A DNA stretch of 64,000 bases, taken from Betaproteobacteria bacterium. GTDB taxonomy: Bacteria; Pseudomonadota; Gammaproteobacteria; Burkholderiales; SG8-41. A model generated the notes under the pieces. The model was given only the letters and a program-made list of their open reading frames with translations, searched no databases and had not been told where the DNA came from. The translations under genes and the position numbers were made by a program. The DNA lies in the NCBI GenBank assembly GCA_025356695.1, contig JANXSE010000299.1, positions 1 to 64,000 of the forward strand. Direction: 5' to 3'. Of the stretch, positions 34,816 to 43,942 are shown piece after piece (the first letter of the stretch is position 1; each line of letters starts with the position of its first letter).

Positions 34816-35781
34816 ATGAAATACAAGGACTACTACAAGGTTCTCGGGGTCGGGAGAACGGCCAGCGCCGACGACATCAAGAAGGCCTACCGCAAACTCG
34901 CGCATAAATTTCACCCTGACGTGTCGAAGGAAAAAAACGCCAAAGAGAAATTCCAGGAAATCGGCGAGGCCTACGAAACACTGAAGAACGCGGAGAAACG
35001 CGCCGCCTACGACCAGCTCGGCAGCGGCTTCACACCGGGGCAGGATTTCCGTCCGCCCCCCGACTGGGAACGCCAGTTTGGCGAGGGTTTTGCGCGTGGC
35101 GGCCGTGCGGGCAATACGCACACATCCTTCGACGAAGCTGACCTCGCCGATCTCTTCGCCGGTTTGTCGGGGCGCCACCCCGGCGGCCGCTTCCCGATGC
35201 CGGGGCAGGATTTCGAAGTCGAGGCGCGCATCACGCTCGAACAGGCCGCCCACGGCACCGAGGTGGAACTCAATCTTGAAGCCGTCGAGCACGACGACCA
35301 GGGGGTGCCGCGTCGCGTGCCGCGCACCTTGCGCGTGCGTGTGCCGAAAGGCGCGACCGAAGGCCAGCGCCTGCGCATCCCGGGCAAGGGCGGCAAGGGT
35401 TTCGACGGCGGCCGCGACGGCGATCTTTATCTGCATATTGCGCTAGCGCCGCACCGCCTGTTTCGCGCCAGCGGCCACGATCTGTATGTTGATCTGCCGC
35501 TGGCGCCATGGGAAGCGGTACTCGGCGCCAGCATCGAAGTGCCCACACTCGACGGCGCGGTGCGCCTCAAAGTACCGGCCGGCACCAAGGCCGGCCAGCA
35601 TTTGCGGCTGTCGAAGCGCGGCCTGCCGAAGCGTGAAGGCGAAGGCGACCTCTATGCCGTCGTGCAGATCGCCGTGCCGGCGGCGCCAACCGCGCGCGAA
35701 CGCGAGTTATTCGGGCAGCTTGCCAAAGAATCGCATTTCGATCCACGCAGCCATTTCGGCAGCACCAAGGAGGCAGTGTGA
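34816..35781 (+). CDS. cbpA: CbpA/DnaJ-type co-chaperone
   Basis: The product has 321 residues. An N-terminal J domain carries H33-P34-D35, which stimulates the DnaK ATPase. A Gly/Phe-rich linker (G-F-A-R-G-G-R-A-G region) and two C-terminal substrate-binding domains (V-P-K-G-A-x-[ED]-G, G-D-L-Y-L-H-I) follow. No zinc-finger cysteines are present, so it is CbpA-like rather than DnaJ. It is followed directly by the modulator gene, as in E. coli cbpA-cbpM. Confidence 0.94.
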   Translation: MKYKDYYKVLGVGRTASADDIKKAYRKLAHKFHPDVSKEKNAKEKFQEIGEAYETLKNAEKRAAYDQLGSGFTPGQDFRPPPDWERQFGEGFARGGRAGNTHTSFDEADLADLFAGLSGRHPGGRFPMPGQDFEVEARITLEQAAHGTEVELNLEAVEHDDQGVPRRVPRTLRVRVPKGATEGQRLRIPGKGGKGFDGGRDGDLYLHIALAPHRLFRASGHDLYVDLPLAPWEAVLGASIEVPTLDGAVRLKVPAGTKAGQHLRLSKRGLPKREGEGDLYAVVQIAVPAAPTARERELFGQLAKESHFDPRSHFGSTKEAV

Positions 35782-36113
35782 TGAGAATCGAAATCAGCGA
35801 AGCGCTGTGGCTGGACGCCGGCCATGAATTAACGCTGGCCGAAGTCGCCGAGCTGTCGGGTTTGTCGCAGGATTTGCTGCGCCAGCTGGTCGAACTTGAT
35901 GCACTGTCACCGCATAACGACGCCGGCACGACCTTCGGCGCCGACTGCCTCGACATCGCGCGCACCGCCTGCCGCCTGCACCATGACTTCGAGCTCGACG
36001 CCGGCGCGCTGGCGGTGGTACTGCGCCTGATTGAACGCGTGCACGACCTCGAGACGGAAATGCGTGCCTTGCAGGCGCGCCTGCCGCAACATCTGCTCCA
36101 AGAGCGGCCATGA
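35781..36113 (+). CDS. cbpM: CbpM-like chaperone modulator
   Basis: The product has 110 residues. AAGGAGG lies seven bases before ATG 35781, which overlaps the cbpA stop. The protein is a small MerR-like helical protein (E-L-S-G-L-S-Q-D-L-L-R near residue 25) ending in a coiled coil. CbpM binds the J domain of CbpA and inhibits it. Overlap with both neighbours indicates one operon cbpA-cbpM-trxC. Confidence 0.9.
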   Translation: MRIEISEALWLDAGHELTLAEVAELSGLSQDLLRQLVELDALSPHNDAGTTFGADCLDIARTACRLHHDFELDAGALAVVLRLIERVHDLETEMRALQARLPQHLLQERP

Positions 36114-36553
36114 GCGATTCCTTGCACGTCGTTTGCCCGCATTGCCACGCCACCAACCGCGTGCTGCGCGAACGGCTGGAGGCATCGCCGCGCTGCGGCG
36201 GTTGCAAGGAGTCGTTATTGCCGACCTACCCGCTCGAACTCAACACAGCCGGCTTCGACCGTCATGTCACCGCGGACGATCTGCCGCTGGTGGTGGATTT
36301 CTGGGCTGCGTGGTGCGCGCCCTGTCGCATGATGGCGCCGGCCTACACGCAGGCGGCGGCGCAACTCAAACTGAAAGCGCGACTGGCAAAACTCGACACC
36401 GAGGCCGAACCCGATATCGCCGCGCGCTACGGCATCCGCAGCATCCCAACGCTGATCGCGTTCAGCCACGGCCGCGAGATCGCGCGCCAGGCCGGCGCGA
36501 TGGATCTGCAAAATCTGCTGGGCTGGATCAAAACGCACTTCCGCGATCTCTGA
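36110..36553 (+). CDS. trxC: Thioredoxin 2 (TrxC-type)
   Basis: The product is a 147-residue cytoplasmic disulphide reductase. An N-terminal zinc module uses C9-x-x-C12 and C29-x-x-C32, the mark of thioredoxin 2. The thioredoxin domain has the active site W68-C69-A-P-C72 and the cis-Pro segment S-I-P-T-L. The start overlaps cbpM by four bases, linking oxidative repair with the chaperone pair. Confidence 0.95.
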   Translation: MSDSLHVVCPHCHATNRVLRERLEASPRCGGCKESLLPTYPLELNTAGFDRHVTADDLPLVVDFWAAWCAPCRMMAPAYTQAAAQLKLKARLAKLDTEAEPDIAARYGIRSIPTLIAFSHGREIARQAGAMDLQNLLGWIKTHFRDL

Positions 36554-36629
36554 TTCGCGCTGCAGTGCAGCGAGGCATTTAAGCCGCCGTCATTGGACAG
36601 CGCGCACCTGCTCAAGCAAACTCGGGGCT

Positions 36630-37838
36630 ATGACAACCCCGACCGCCTACGCAACATCGCCGCGTGAATTTCCGCCTATCGTCAGCCTGATGCTCAACAT
36701 CGGCCACGGCGTCGATCACATGTTCCTGCTGATCTTCGCCACCGCCGTGGCCTCGATCGCCACGGAGTTCAATTCAAACTGGGCCGACCTCATGCCCTAC
36801 AGCGCCGGCGCTTTCCTGCTGTTCGGCATCGGCGCGCTGCCGGCCGGGCGCCTCGGCGACTTGTGGGGCCGCCGCAACATGATGGTCATCTTTTTCTTCG
36901 GCATGGGTGTTTCGGCCCTGCTCGTCGCGCTGACGCAGAATTCATGGCAGCTCGCGGCAGCGCTCATGCTAATGGGCACCTTCGCCTCGATCTATCACCC
37001 GGTCGGCATCCCGATGCTGGTGCAGAACGTGCACAATCCGGGCGAAGTCATCGGCATCAACGGGCTTGCCGGCAACCTCGGCATCGCGGTCGCCGCGGTG
37101 CTGACCGGTTTGCTGATCAAGTGGGCGGGCTGGCGCGCGGCGTTTGCAGTGCCGGGGCTGATCGCCTTCGCCTGCGGCATCGTCTTTGCGCTGCACTGTC
37201 CGCGCGAAACAGTAGCGCCGGCCAAGCGCGGCGGCAAAGCCAAGGTCGAATTGTCGAGCGCGACGCTGGCGCGCGTGTTCTTCGTCATGACGGCCACCGC
37301 GGTAACCAGCAGCATCCTCTTCAACTTCACCACCAACGGCAATTCGCAGCTGCTGTCGGAATCCTTCCGCGGCGTGATCGAAGACCCGGCGCTGCTCGGC
37401 GCCCTGCTGGCGCTGATTTACACCATCGCCTCGTTCACGCAAATCGTGGTCGGCAAATTGATCGACCGCATGGCCTTCAAGCCGCTGCAGCTGTGGCTGT
37501 CGGTGGCGCAGATCCCGTTTCTGATCGTCGCCGCCTACGCACAGGCCTGGGGCATGTTCGCAGCACTCCTTGGCGTGATGATCCTCGTCTTCGGTTCGAT
37601 CCCGTTCACCGATGCGATGATCGTGCGTTACGTCGATGACCGCCTGCGTTCACGCGTGGCCGGCATGCGGCTCACGGTCGCCTTCGGCATCAGCTCACTG
37701 GCAGTGTGGATGCTGGGTCCGCTGGTTAAAGGCATCGGCTTCTCGGCGCTGCTATGGACCATGGCCGGCATTGCCGCGCTCAAAGCGGCCATCGTTCTGC
37801 TGCTGCCTGACGAATCTTCGCAGACCCGTTCGGACTAA
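36630..37838 (+). CDS. Major facilitator superfamily transporter
   Basis: The product has 402 residues and about 12 membrane helices. The loop motif between helices 2 and 3, G-R-L-G-D-L-W-G-R-R, is canonical for MFS. G-I-N-G-L-A-G-N-L-G-I-A lies in helix 5. No substrate can be assigned. Its stop overlaps the convergent DUF2062 gene by four bases. It starts about 75 bp after trxC. Confidence 0.93.
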   Translation: MTTPTAYATSPREFPPIVSLMLNIGHGVDHMFLLIFATAVASIATEFNSNWADLMPYSAGAFLLFGIGALPAGRLGDLWGRRNMMVIFFFGMGVSALLVALTQNSWQLAAALMLMGTFASIYHPVGIPMLVQNVHNPGEVIGINGLAGNLGIAVAAVLTGLLIKWAGWRAAFAVPGLIAFACGIVFALHCPRETVAPAKRGGKAKVELSSATLARVFFVMTATAVTSSILFNFTTNGNSQLLSESFRGVIEDPALLGALLALIYTIASFTQIVVGKLIDRMAFKPLQLWLSVAQIPFLIVAAYAQAWGMFAALLGVMILVFGSIPFTDAMIVRYVDDRLRSRVAGMRLTVAFGISSLAVWMLGPLVKGIGFSALLWTMAGIAALKAAIVLLLPDESSQTRSD

Positions 37839-38440
37839 GGCAGGCAGACCTTGTCGGGCGCAGTCTCGACAAAAGGCACACAGGGCGCGACGACCTCCAT
37901 GACCGCATCGGCCGGCCGCACCGCCCGTTTTGCAGCCCGCCGTGCCAGCACGCGACGGCGCCAGATGCTTTGCGTGGCGAAATAACCGATCGCGCCCGCC
38001 ACCGCTGCCAGCAGCCAGACGCCGAGCAACAGGGGCGCGCCGTGGGTAACGAACATGCTCCAGCCGGTGCCCAGCCATTCGCCGGATGATTCAACCGGCA
38101 ACACCGGTGCAGCGGCGCGCAGGCTGACCGCCTGCAACAGTACGCTGCCCAGCTGGTAGGCCGCGTAGTAAATCGGCCCGAAGGTCAGCGGATTGCTGAT
38201 AAACGTGGCGGTGGCCGCGGCCAGCGGACTGGCCCGCAGCAGCAATGCAGCGATCACCGCCAGCGGAATCTGGCCCAGCGGAACCAGCACGGCAGTGAAC
38301 GCACCGATCGCCACCCCACGCGAGACGCGACGGCGGTCGAAACGCCAGGCCTGCGGCTCGCGCGCACGCGGGCCGAGCCAGCGCAGCCAGCGGCTGTCGC
38401 GGAGACTTTCGGCACTCGGTGCGTAGCGGCGCAACACCAT
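37835..38440 (-). CDS. DUF2062-family membrane protein
   Basis: The product has 201 residues, starting at ATG 38440 behind AAAGGG. A basic N-terminus is followed by the hydrophobic DUF2062 core: R-G-V-A-I-G-A-F near residue 40, P-L-G-Q-I-P and the N-P-L-T-F-G-P-I-Y motif around 80-90. Another membrane helix lies around 130-155. Function unknown. It is convergent with the MFS gene. Confidence 0.88.
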   Translation of the reverse strand: MVLRRYAPSAESLRDSRWLRWLGPRAREPQAWRFDRRRVSRGVAIGAFTAVLVPLGQIPLAVIAALLLRASPLAAATATFISNPLTFGPIYYAAYQLGSVLLQAVSLRAAAPVLPVESSGEWLGTGWSMFVTHGAPLLLGVWLLAAVAGAIGYFATQSIWRRRVLARRAAKRAVRPADAVMEVVAPCVPFVETAPDKVCLP

Positions 38441-38650
38441 CAACCCTTTCCAAAGAAACCGGCAGCCGCGAAACAGTCGGGGCCGCCCCCGGGGGCCGCA
38501 TGTAGGCGGATTCCCGGACACATGAACTTATAACGGAGGAATATGACAAAACTTCAAGCGCCGGCAACCACTACACCCGCAGAATTTGCGATCCCCTCAG
38601 ACTTGACTGCGCTCAAGTGCGGAAGTTCCTGTAGGTACCACGACAGACAT

Positions 38651-38680
38651 AAAAAAAGGCCGGCATCACTGCCGGCCTTT
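38651..38680 (-). terminator. Intrinsic terminator of the FccB-like gene
   Basis: The 11-bp stem AAAGGCCGGCA/TGCCGGCCTTT has a 4-nt loop and is followed on the minus strand by a run of seven U. It lies 27 bp after the stop of the minus-strand flavoprotein gene. Confidence 0.93.
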
Positions 38681-38706
38681 GAGTTACTGCATCGATCAGC
38701 GCCAGG

Positions 38707-40038
38707 TCAACCCGCCGCAAAATCGTCGAACATATAGCCGACCCACTTGAGGTCCGACTCCCACAACTCGGGACGACGGTCGTTGTCGTCGATCTGCGTC
38801 TGCCGCAGCAGGCCGTCTTCGCCGATCTGGTAATCGAACTGCACGGCAATCGCCTCACGCGGGCTGTTGTTCACCAGCATGTAGCAGAGGTTGTCGATAA
38901 TGATGGGCTTGAGTGCCTCGCCCCTGGCCTGCATGGCGATGAATTTGGCGACCGAGCGGCCCTGGCGGTTTGCGACGTGTCCGGCCTTGGGATAATGGCC
39001 GAAATGCGGCGACACGGCACCGACCGAATCGCCGATGACGAACACCTGCGGATCGTCGGCCGCGTTATAGAACAGCGGATTCACTGCAGCCCAGCCGGTC
39101 GGCTTGCCTTCCGGCGTTTTACCGATCAGCCCCGCTTTCCAGACAAGATCGGCGGCCTGGTGCGGCGCCATCAAGAGCGCATCGTCGAACTTGAAATCGC
39201 CGGCGGCGGTTTTCACCACCTTGTTGAACGGATCGACTTCCTTGATCGCGGCGTTGGGCACGTGGGTGATGATGTCGGAATACAGTTCGCTGAACGCCAG
39301 CTTGTAGCCGCCGGTGATCGGCGCGACGTTCGGCTTCGGATCGAGGATGACGATCTTCGCGTTCAACTTCTTCTGCTTGAACAGCCACGCCATCAGACAG
39401 GCGCGCTCGTAGGGCGACGGCGGGCAGCGGTGCGGCGGCGGCGGCAGCGTCAGCACGAAAGTGCCGCCCTTGAAGTTGTGGATCTTCTGTTTCACCAGCG
39501 CATGTTCGGCGCTGGGGATGTAGGCGGTCGGATAAGTGGTGCGCGTGTAATCGATCGCTTTTTTGTCGTTGCCGAACCACGCCTCGAAGCCGTAGCGGAT
39601 GCCGGCCGAGATGACTAGCCAGTCATAGTCGAGGTAACCCTGTGCGGTACTGACACGCTTTTTCGCACGGTCGATTTCGGTTATTTCGGTCTGCACGAAG
39701 GTATAGCCGTGGCGCTTCGCCGGCGCCATGTACGACTTCACCAGAAAATTCGTGTCGACGACATCAATCAGCCATTTGTTGGACAGCGGGCAGGACCAGA
39801 ACACCGGATTGCGCTCGAGCACGATCACCTCGAGATCGGGCGCCTGTTCGCGGATATGGCGTGCGGCGGTCAATCCGCCCCAGCCGCCGCCGGCAATGAC
39901 GACGCGGCGCTTGCCCGAGCGTGGAATCAGTTCGGACGCCGGCGTCATGATCAGAGGCTGTGCGGGAAGGCGGGATGCAGCGCCGAGCGCGGCGCTGGCG
40001 GCACCGGCTTTGAGAAGTTCGCGGCGGGTCAATTTCAT
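38707..40038 (-). CDS. Exported FAD flavoprotein, flavocytochrome c sulfide dehydrogenase-like
   Basis: The product has 443 residues. A twin-arginine signal (T-R-R-E-L-L-K-A-G) precedes the dinucleotide motif I-A-G-G-G-W-G-G at about 48-55. C83 in W-S-C-P-L-S-N corresponds to the FAD-linking or active cysteine of FccB/SoxF. C205 in H-R-C-P-P-S-P-Y-E-R-A and a late Cys in D-N-L-C-Y match the second and third conserved positions. Members oxidise sulfide and pass electrons to a cytochrome c subunit. No fccA is adjacent; the nearest cytochrome c gene is at 34208-34624. A strong terminator follows. Confidence 0.9.
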   Translation of the reverse strand: MKLTRRELLKAGAASAALGAASRLPAQPLIMTPASELIPRSGKRRVVIAGGGWGGLTAARHIREQAPDLEVIVLERNPVFWSCPLSNKWLIDVVDTNFLVKSYMAPAKRHGYTFVQTEITEIDRAKKRVSTAQGYLDYDWLVISAGIRYGFEAWFGNDKKAIDYTRTTYPTAYIPSAEHALVKQKIHNFKGGTFVLTLPPPPHRCPPSPYERACLMAWLFKQKKLNAKIVILDPKPNVAPITGGYKLAFSELYSDIITHVPNAAIKEVDPFNKVVKTAAGDFKFDDALLMAPHQAADLVWKAGLIGKTPEGKPTGWAAVNPLFYNAADDPQVFVIGDSVGAVSPHFGHYPKAGHVANRQGRSVAKFIAMQARGEALKPIIIDNLCYMLVNNSPREAIAVQFDYQIGEDGLLRQTQIDDNDRRPELWESDLKWVGYMFDDFAAG

Positions 40039-40362
40039 GGGTTCTCCGTTACGTGGGTTGCAACGTTACGGCGGCGTTATGCGCGCGCGGTGACGTTCTG
40101 GATTCAATCAATGCGGATGGCCGGTGCATATTCACCGGTTTTGGGTCCGCGCGGCACGCACGCGGAGTCGTATTACGACGAGGGGGGGCGCGGGCGCGGG
40201 GATGCGCCGCCGTGCGTCGCGCGTGCGCGCAACGCAAAAGAAGAATGCAATAAAGGTGTGCGTTTCAAGATCGCGTTATTATAACAACATCAATTACAAG
40301 AATCCGCCGGCACCGCGCCATCCAAGGTGTGCCGGCGTTGCAGTCGCATCCCCGGAGGAGCA
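40039..40362. other. Intergenic region between divergent FccB-like and Bug genes
   Basis: About 320 bp without a gene. It contains a G-rich tract around 40185-40205. An AT-rich patch (TTATTATAACAAC) near 40274-40286 could serve as a -10 box for the Bug gene, but no good -35 box is seen. GGAGGAG before ATG 40363 decides that start. Confidence 0.4.
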
Positions 40363-41337
40363 ATGAAGAAGCGGTATCACGCGCCGTGCGCGCTGGCCGG
40401 CATCGCCATGACACTGGCCGGCGTTGCATTTGCGCAAAATTATCCGAACCAGCCGGTGCGCATGCTGGTCGGTTATGCGGCGGGCGGCGGCGCCGACGGC
40501 ATTATCCGCGCCATCGCACCGGAACTCTCCGAGGTGCTTGGACAACCGGTCGTCATCGACAACCGTCCGGGCGGCGGCACTGTGATCGCGACACAGGCGG
40601 TCGCCGTCAGCAAGGCTGATGGCTACACCATGTACGTGATGGACCACGCCTTCATCGTCAACCCGGTACTGGTCGGCAAACTGCCCTACGACAGCCTGCG
40701 CGATTTCGTACCGGTGGGCGGCATCTCGTCGTCGAGCACAACGCTGATGGTGGTGCATCCGTCGCTGCCGGTGAAATCGGTGAAGGAACTCGTCGCACTG
40801 GCGCGCACGCATCCCGGCAAACTCAACTACTCGTCGGGTGGCAACGGCACGGTGCCGCATGTGATGGGCGAGTTGTTCAACGCGGTGGCGAAAATCAAGG
40901 TCACGCATATCCCCTACAAAAGCACGGGCCTCGCCATTTACGCCACCACCAGCGGCGAGGTGATGGTCGGCTTCGGCGGCATCTTCGCCGCCAAGGGGCT
41001 CGCCGACACCGGCAAGTTGCGCCCGCTCGCGATCGCTGCGGCAACGCGCAGCGACGTCATGCCGCAGGTGCCGACATTCGCCGAATCAGGCTGGCCGCAG
41101 ATCGACGCCACCAGCCATCGCGGCATCATCGCGCCGGCCGGCACGCCGCGCGAAATCGTCACACGCATGAACGCAGCGATCAACAAGGTATTGTTGATGC
41201 CGGCGGTGCGCGCGCGCATGACCGAGGTCGGTTACGTCGTCACCGGCGGCTCGCCCGAGGATTTCGGCCGCACCATCCGCAGCGAAATGGACAAGTGGGC
41301 GAAAATCCTGCGCGACGCCAACATCAAGGTCGAATAG
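40363..41337 (+). CDS. Bug/TctC-family solute-binding protein (6 of 8)
   Basis: The product has 324 residues behind GGAGGAG. The signal peptide ends V-A-F-A-Q (about 25), followed by Y-P-N-Q-P-V-R. Y-A-A-G-G-G-A-D, G-Q-P-V-V-I-D-N-R-P-G and A-D-G-Y-T-M are the family motifs. It is followed at 50 bp by a lipocalin-like gene and then a carboxymuconolactone-decarboxylase-like gene, all on the plus strand. Confidence 0.93.
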   Translation: MKKRYHAPCALAGIAMTLAGVAFAQNYPNQPVRMLVGYAAGGGADGIIRAIAPELSEVLGQPVVIDNRPGGGTVIATQAVAVSKADGYTMYVMDHAFIVNPVLVGKLPYDSLRDFVPVGGISSSSTTLMVVHPSLPVKSVKELVALARTHPGKLNYSSGGNGTVPHVMGELFNAVAKIKVTHIPYKSTGLAIYATTSGEVMVGFGGIFAAKGLADTGKLRPLAIAAATRSDVMPQVPTFAESGWPQIDATSHRGIIAPAGTPREIVTRMNAAINKVLLMPAVRARMTEVGYVVTGGSPEDFGRTIRSEMDKWAKILRDANIKVE

Positions 41338-41387
41338 CCGGCGTGCATCATCGCATTTCAATCGAAAAATTTAAACGGGGGAATCCA

Positions 41388-41852
41388 ATGTCACGAATCA
41401 GCGTATGCGCATTTATTTCTGCAATTCTTCTCTCCACCGCTGTGCACGCCCAATCGGGTGCATCGCACAACCCGCTGGTCGGCGTCTGGCGCATCGGCGA
41501 AATCGCCGAGACCGGCAAACCGCCACTGACCACACCGCAGCCGGGCCTTTATATCTTTACACCCAAACACTACAGCTTCGTGCGCATCAACGGCAGCAAG
41601 CCGCTGCCCGACTATCCGTCAAACGACAAGGCAACCGATGCCGACAAGGTCGCGGTCTTCAATGCGCTGTATCTGCAGTCGGGAACCTATACGATCAAGG
41701 ACAATGTGCTGGCAGTGAAAGTACTCGTCGCCAAAAGCGCCTTCGCGATGGCCGCCCCCGGCAACCAGTTCGACATTGCAATCAACGGCGACACGCTGAC
41801 CCTGACGCAAAAGCCGAACGGGCCGGCGCTGAAAATGGTCCGCGTCGAATAA
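41388..41852 (+). CDS. Exported lipocalin-like protein
   Basis: The product has 154 residues, starting at ATG 41388 behind CGGGGGAA. The signal peptide ends T-A-V-H-A-Q (about 22). The mature part starts with N-P-L-V-G-V-W-R and contains beta strands typical of lipocalin-like domains (Y-I-F-T-P-K-H-Y-S-F-V-R). The ligand is unknown. It is probably co-transcribed with the genes on both sides. Confidence 0.8.
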   Translation: MSRISVCAFISAILLSTAVHAQSGASHNPLVGVWRIGEIAETGKPPLTTPQPGLYIFTPKHYSFVRINGSKPLPDYPSNDKATDADKVAVFNALYLQSGTYTIKDNVLAVKVLVAKSAFAMAAPGNQFDIAINGDTLTLTQKPNGPALKMVRVE

Positions 41853-41876
41853 TCACAATATCCCATGGAATCCCTG

Positions 41877-42527
41877 ATGAAGAATATTTTCAAAAGCGCC
41901 TTGCTCGCGGCATCCTCGTTGTCGATGGCCCTGCCGCAGGTTTCCGCCGCGCAAAGCCTGCAGCGCTTTCCGGAAATTTCTCTGGAGAAACTGACCCCAG
42001 AACAGAAACAATGGGCCGACAGCGTCTCGGCGCCGCCGCGCGGTGCCAATTTCAGGCAACCGCCCTATCGCATCTACCTGCGCAGCCCGGCGCTGGCCGA
42101 ACGCATCACCGGGCTGTCCGACTACCTGCGCTGGAACACGCAGTTCCCCGCGCGGCTCACCGAGTTCGCAATCCTGCTCGCGTCGCGCAACCAGAATGTG
42201 CGCTGGGCCTGGCGCAGCCATTACAAGGCGGCGATCAAAGGCGGGCTCGACCCGAAAGTCGGTGTTGAGCTTGCCGCCGGCAAACGGCCCGCCGGCATGC
42301 AGGAAGACGAGGCCGCGTTGTACGATCTGGCGACTGAAATATTCCGCGACAAAAAAGTCTCGGATGCAACCTACGCCACGGCGCTGGCGAAATTCGGCGA
42401 GCAGGGCATCGTCGAACTGATCAGCCTGATGGGATATTACGATCTGGTCGGCATGCTGCTGATCGCCGGCAACGCGCAGCCGCCGGGCGATCCGGAAGTG
42501 CCGGTGTTGCGGCCGATGCCGCGCTAA
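41877..42527 (+). CDS. Exported carboxymuconolactone-decarboxylase/AhpD-fold protein
   Basis: The product has 216 residues from ATG 41877, which has a GGAA upstream; ATG 41865 would add four residues. The signal peptide ends Q-V-S-A-A-Q. The fold is a helical CMD/AhpD type: F-P-A-R-L-T-E-F-A-I-L near residue 95, R-N-Q-N-V-R-W-A-W-R-S-H, and G-L-D-P-K-V. The AhpD Cys-x-x-Cys is absent, so peroxidase activity is not expected. Exported members of this family are common beside Bug proteins; their function is unknown. Confidence 0.82.
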   Translation: MKNIFKSALLAASSLSMALPQVSAAQSLQRFPEISLEKLTPEQKQWADSVSAPPRGANFRQPPYRIYLRSPALAERITGLSDYLRWNTQFPARLTEFAILLASRNQNVRWAWRSHYKAAIKGGLDPKVGVELAAGKRPAGMQEDEAALYDLATEIFRDKKVSDATYATALAKFGEQGIVELISLMGYYDLVGMLLIAGNAQPPGDPEVPVLRPMPR

Positions 42528-42605
42528 AGACCTGTTCCTTACCCCGCGCTTCGCGCAAGGGAGGGAGATAAATTCAGAGGCGGTTCTCGTTAAACGTCTG
42601 CGCGA

Positions 42606-43577
42606 CTATTCAATCCTGATCCCGGCGCCCTTCACCACGCGCGTCCACTGATCGCGCTCGGCGCGCAGGAAGGCGGCGAATTCCTGCGGCGAACTGCCGA
42701 CACTGTCGGTGCCGTCCTGCTCAAAACGCGCCATCACGTCCGGACGCTGCACGCCCTTCGCAATCTCTTTGTAGATGCGGCCGATGATAGTCTTCGGCGT
42801 ACCGCGCGGCGCCACCATGCCGTGCCATTGCGTCACGATATAACCCGGCACACCGGCTTCGATCATGGTCGGGATTTCCGGTGCGACTTTGGCGCGTTTG
42901 TTGCTCGCGATTGCCAGCGCGCGCAGTTTGCCCGAGCGCACCTGGTTGTAGATCGAACCGCCACTCAAAAAACTGAACTGCACCTGCCCCGACAGCATAT
43001 CGGTCAGCGCCGCACCGACGCCCTTATACGGAATGTGCGTCACCTTCGTGCCGGTCGACTGGCCAAACAACTCACCGGCGAGATGCGCGAGCGACGCATT
43101 GCCGGTCGAGGCGAAATTCAGTTTCGACGGATTAGCTTTGGCGTAGGCCACCAGTTCGGCAACGGTCTTTACCGGTAACGACGGATGCACCGTCAGAATG
43201 TACGGCCCGCCGGCGACCTGCGACACCGCGTCAAAATCCTTGTAGAGATCGTACGGCGTCCTGGCGACGATGCCGTACACCACGAGGCTCGCCGACAACA
43301 TCATCACGGTGTAACCATCGGGCGCCGAATGCGCGGTCACGTCAGCGGCAATGCTGCCGCTCGCACCGGCGCGGTTATCGACCACCACGCTTTGCCCCAG
43401 CGCCTCAGTGAGCGGCGTGGCAATCAGACGCGAGACAAAATCGAGCCCGCCGCCCGCGCCTGACGATACGGTCATGCGGATCGGTTTGTTGGGCCACTGG
43501 TTTTGGGCGCTGGCGTGCGGGGTGGTGATGGCGGCGGCGAGTGCCGCGGCGATATAAATTTTATGCGGGACGATCAT
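42606..43577 (-). CDS. Bug/TctC-family solute-binding protein (7 of 8)
   Basis: The product has 323 residues with a signal peptide ending P-H-A-S-A-Q (about 25), then Q-W-P-N-K-P-I-R. The motifs S-S-G-A-G-G-G-L-D, G-Q-S-V-V-V-D-N-R-A-G and P-D-G-Y-T-V are present. It is convergent with the CMD-like gene. The region upstream of its start is filled with dispersed repeats. Confidence 0.93.
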   Translation of the reverse strand: MIVPHKIYIAAALAAAITTPHASAQNQWPNKPIRMTVSSGAGGGLDFVSRLIATPLTEALGQSVVVDNRAGASGSIAADVTAHSAPDGYTVMMLSASLVVYGIVARTPYDLYKDFDAVSQVAGGPYILTVHPSLPVKTVAELVAYAKANPSKLNFASTGNASLAHLAGELFGQSTGTKVTHIPYKGVGAALTDMLSGQVQFSFLSGGSIYNQVRSGKLRALAIASNKRAKVAPEIPTMIEAGVPGYIVTQWHGMVAPRGTPKTIIGRIYKEIAKGVQRPDVMARFEQDGTDSVGSSPQEFAAFLRAERDQWTRVVKGAGIRIE

Positions 43578-43730
43578 GCGGGCTCCGGAATTCTGCGAGA
43601 GGGAATTATACCGTTGCGTGTTATGCGCATGATGCCGCAGTTGTTAGGGCGGAAAAGCGCAGCGCATTCCGCCGGATGGCAATGTGCTTTGTTGCTCACG
43701 CGGACCGGCGTGGAAGGCACCGGGTTGCTC

Positions 43731-43762
43731 CTTCCCCCCTTGAGGGGGAAGGCGGGGATGGG
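43731..43762. repeat. Dispersed palindromic repeat, copy B
   Basis: The arms CTTCCCCC/GGGGGAAG surround a 5-nt loop, followed by GCGGGGATGGGGG. The layout and G-rich tail match the repeat at 13299-13335. Confidence 0.7.
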
Positions 43763-43822
43763 GGGACTACTGCATATATAAACCACGGTGTTTCCGTTTG
43801 GCCGGGGGCAGCCCGGCAGCTG

Positions 43823-43856
43823 CTTACTTTCTCTTGAGCGGCCAAGAGAAAGTAAG
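43823..43856. repeat. Dispersed inverted repeat (CTTACTTTCTCTTG type)
   Basis: Perfect 14-bp arms (43823-43836 and 43843-43856) surround a 6-nt loop. Stems of this TTACTTTCT/AGAAAGTAA type are scattered through many proteobacterial chromosomes between genes. Together with the repeat at 43731 it fills most of the 365-bp gap 43578-43942, which holds no supported gene. Confidence 0.75.
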
Positions 43857-43942
43857 AAAAGAGAAGGCCGCCCCGGTTCGCCGGTCCTGCGAACTCCCCT
43901 GCGCTGCTCGCCACGCATTACCTACGAACCGGACAAAGCTGC

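Noticed and set aside
41865..41876. Upstream ATG at 41865 as start of the CMD-like gene
   Set aside because: It has no ribosome binding site; ATG 41877 has GGAA upstream and gives a cleaner signal peptide. The difference is only four residues.
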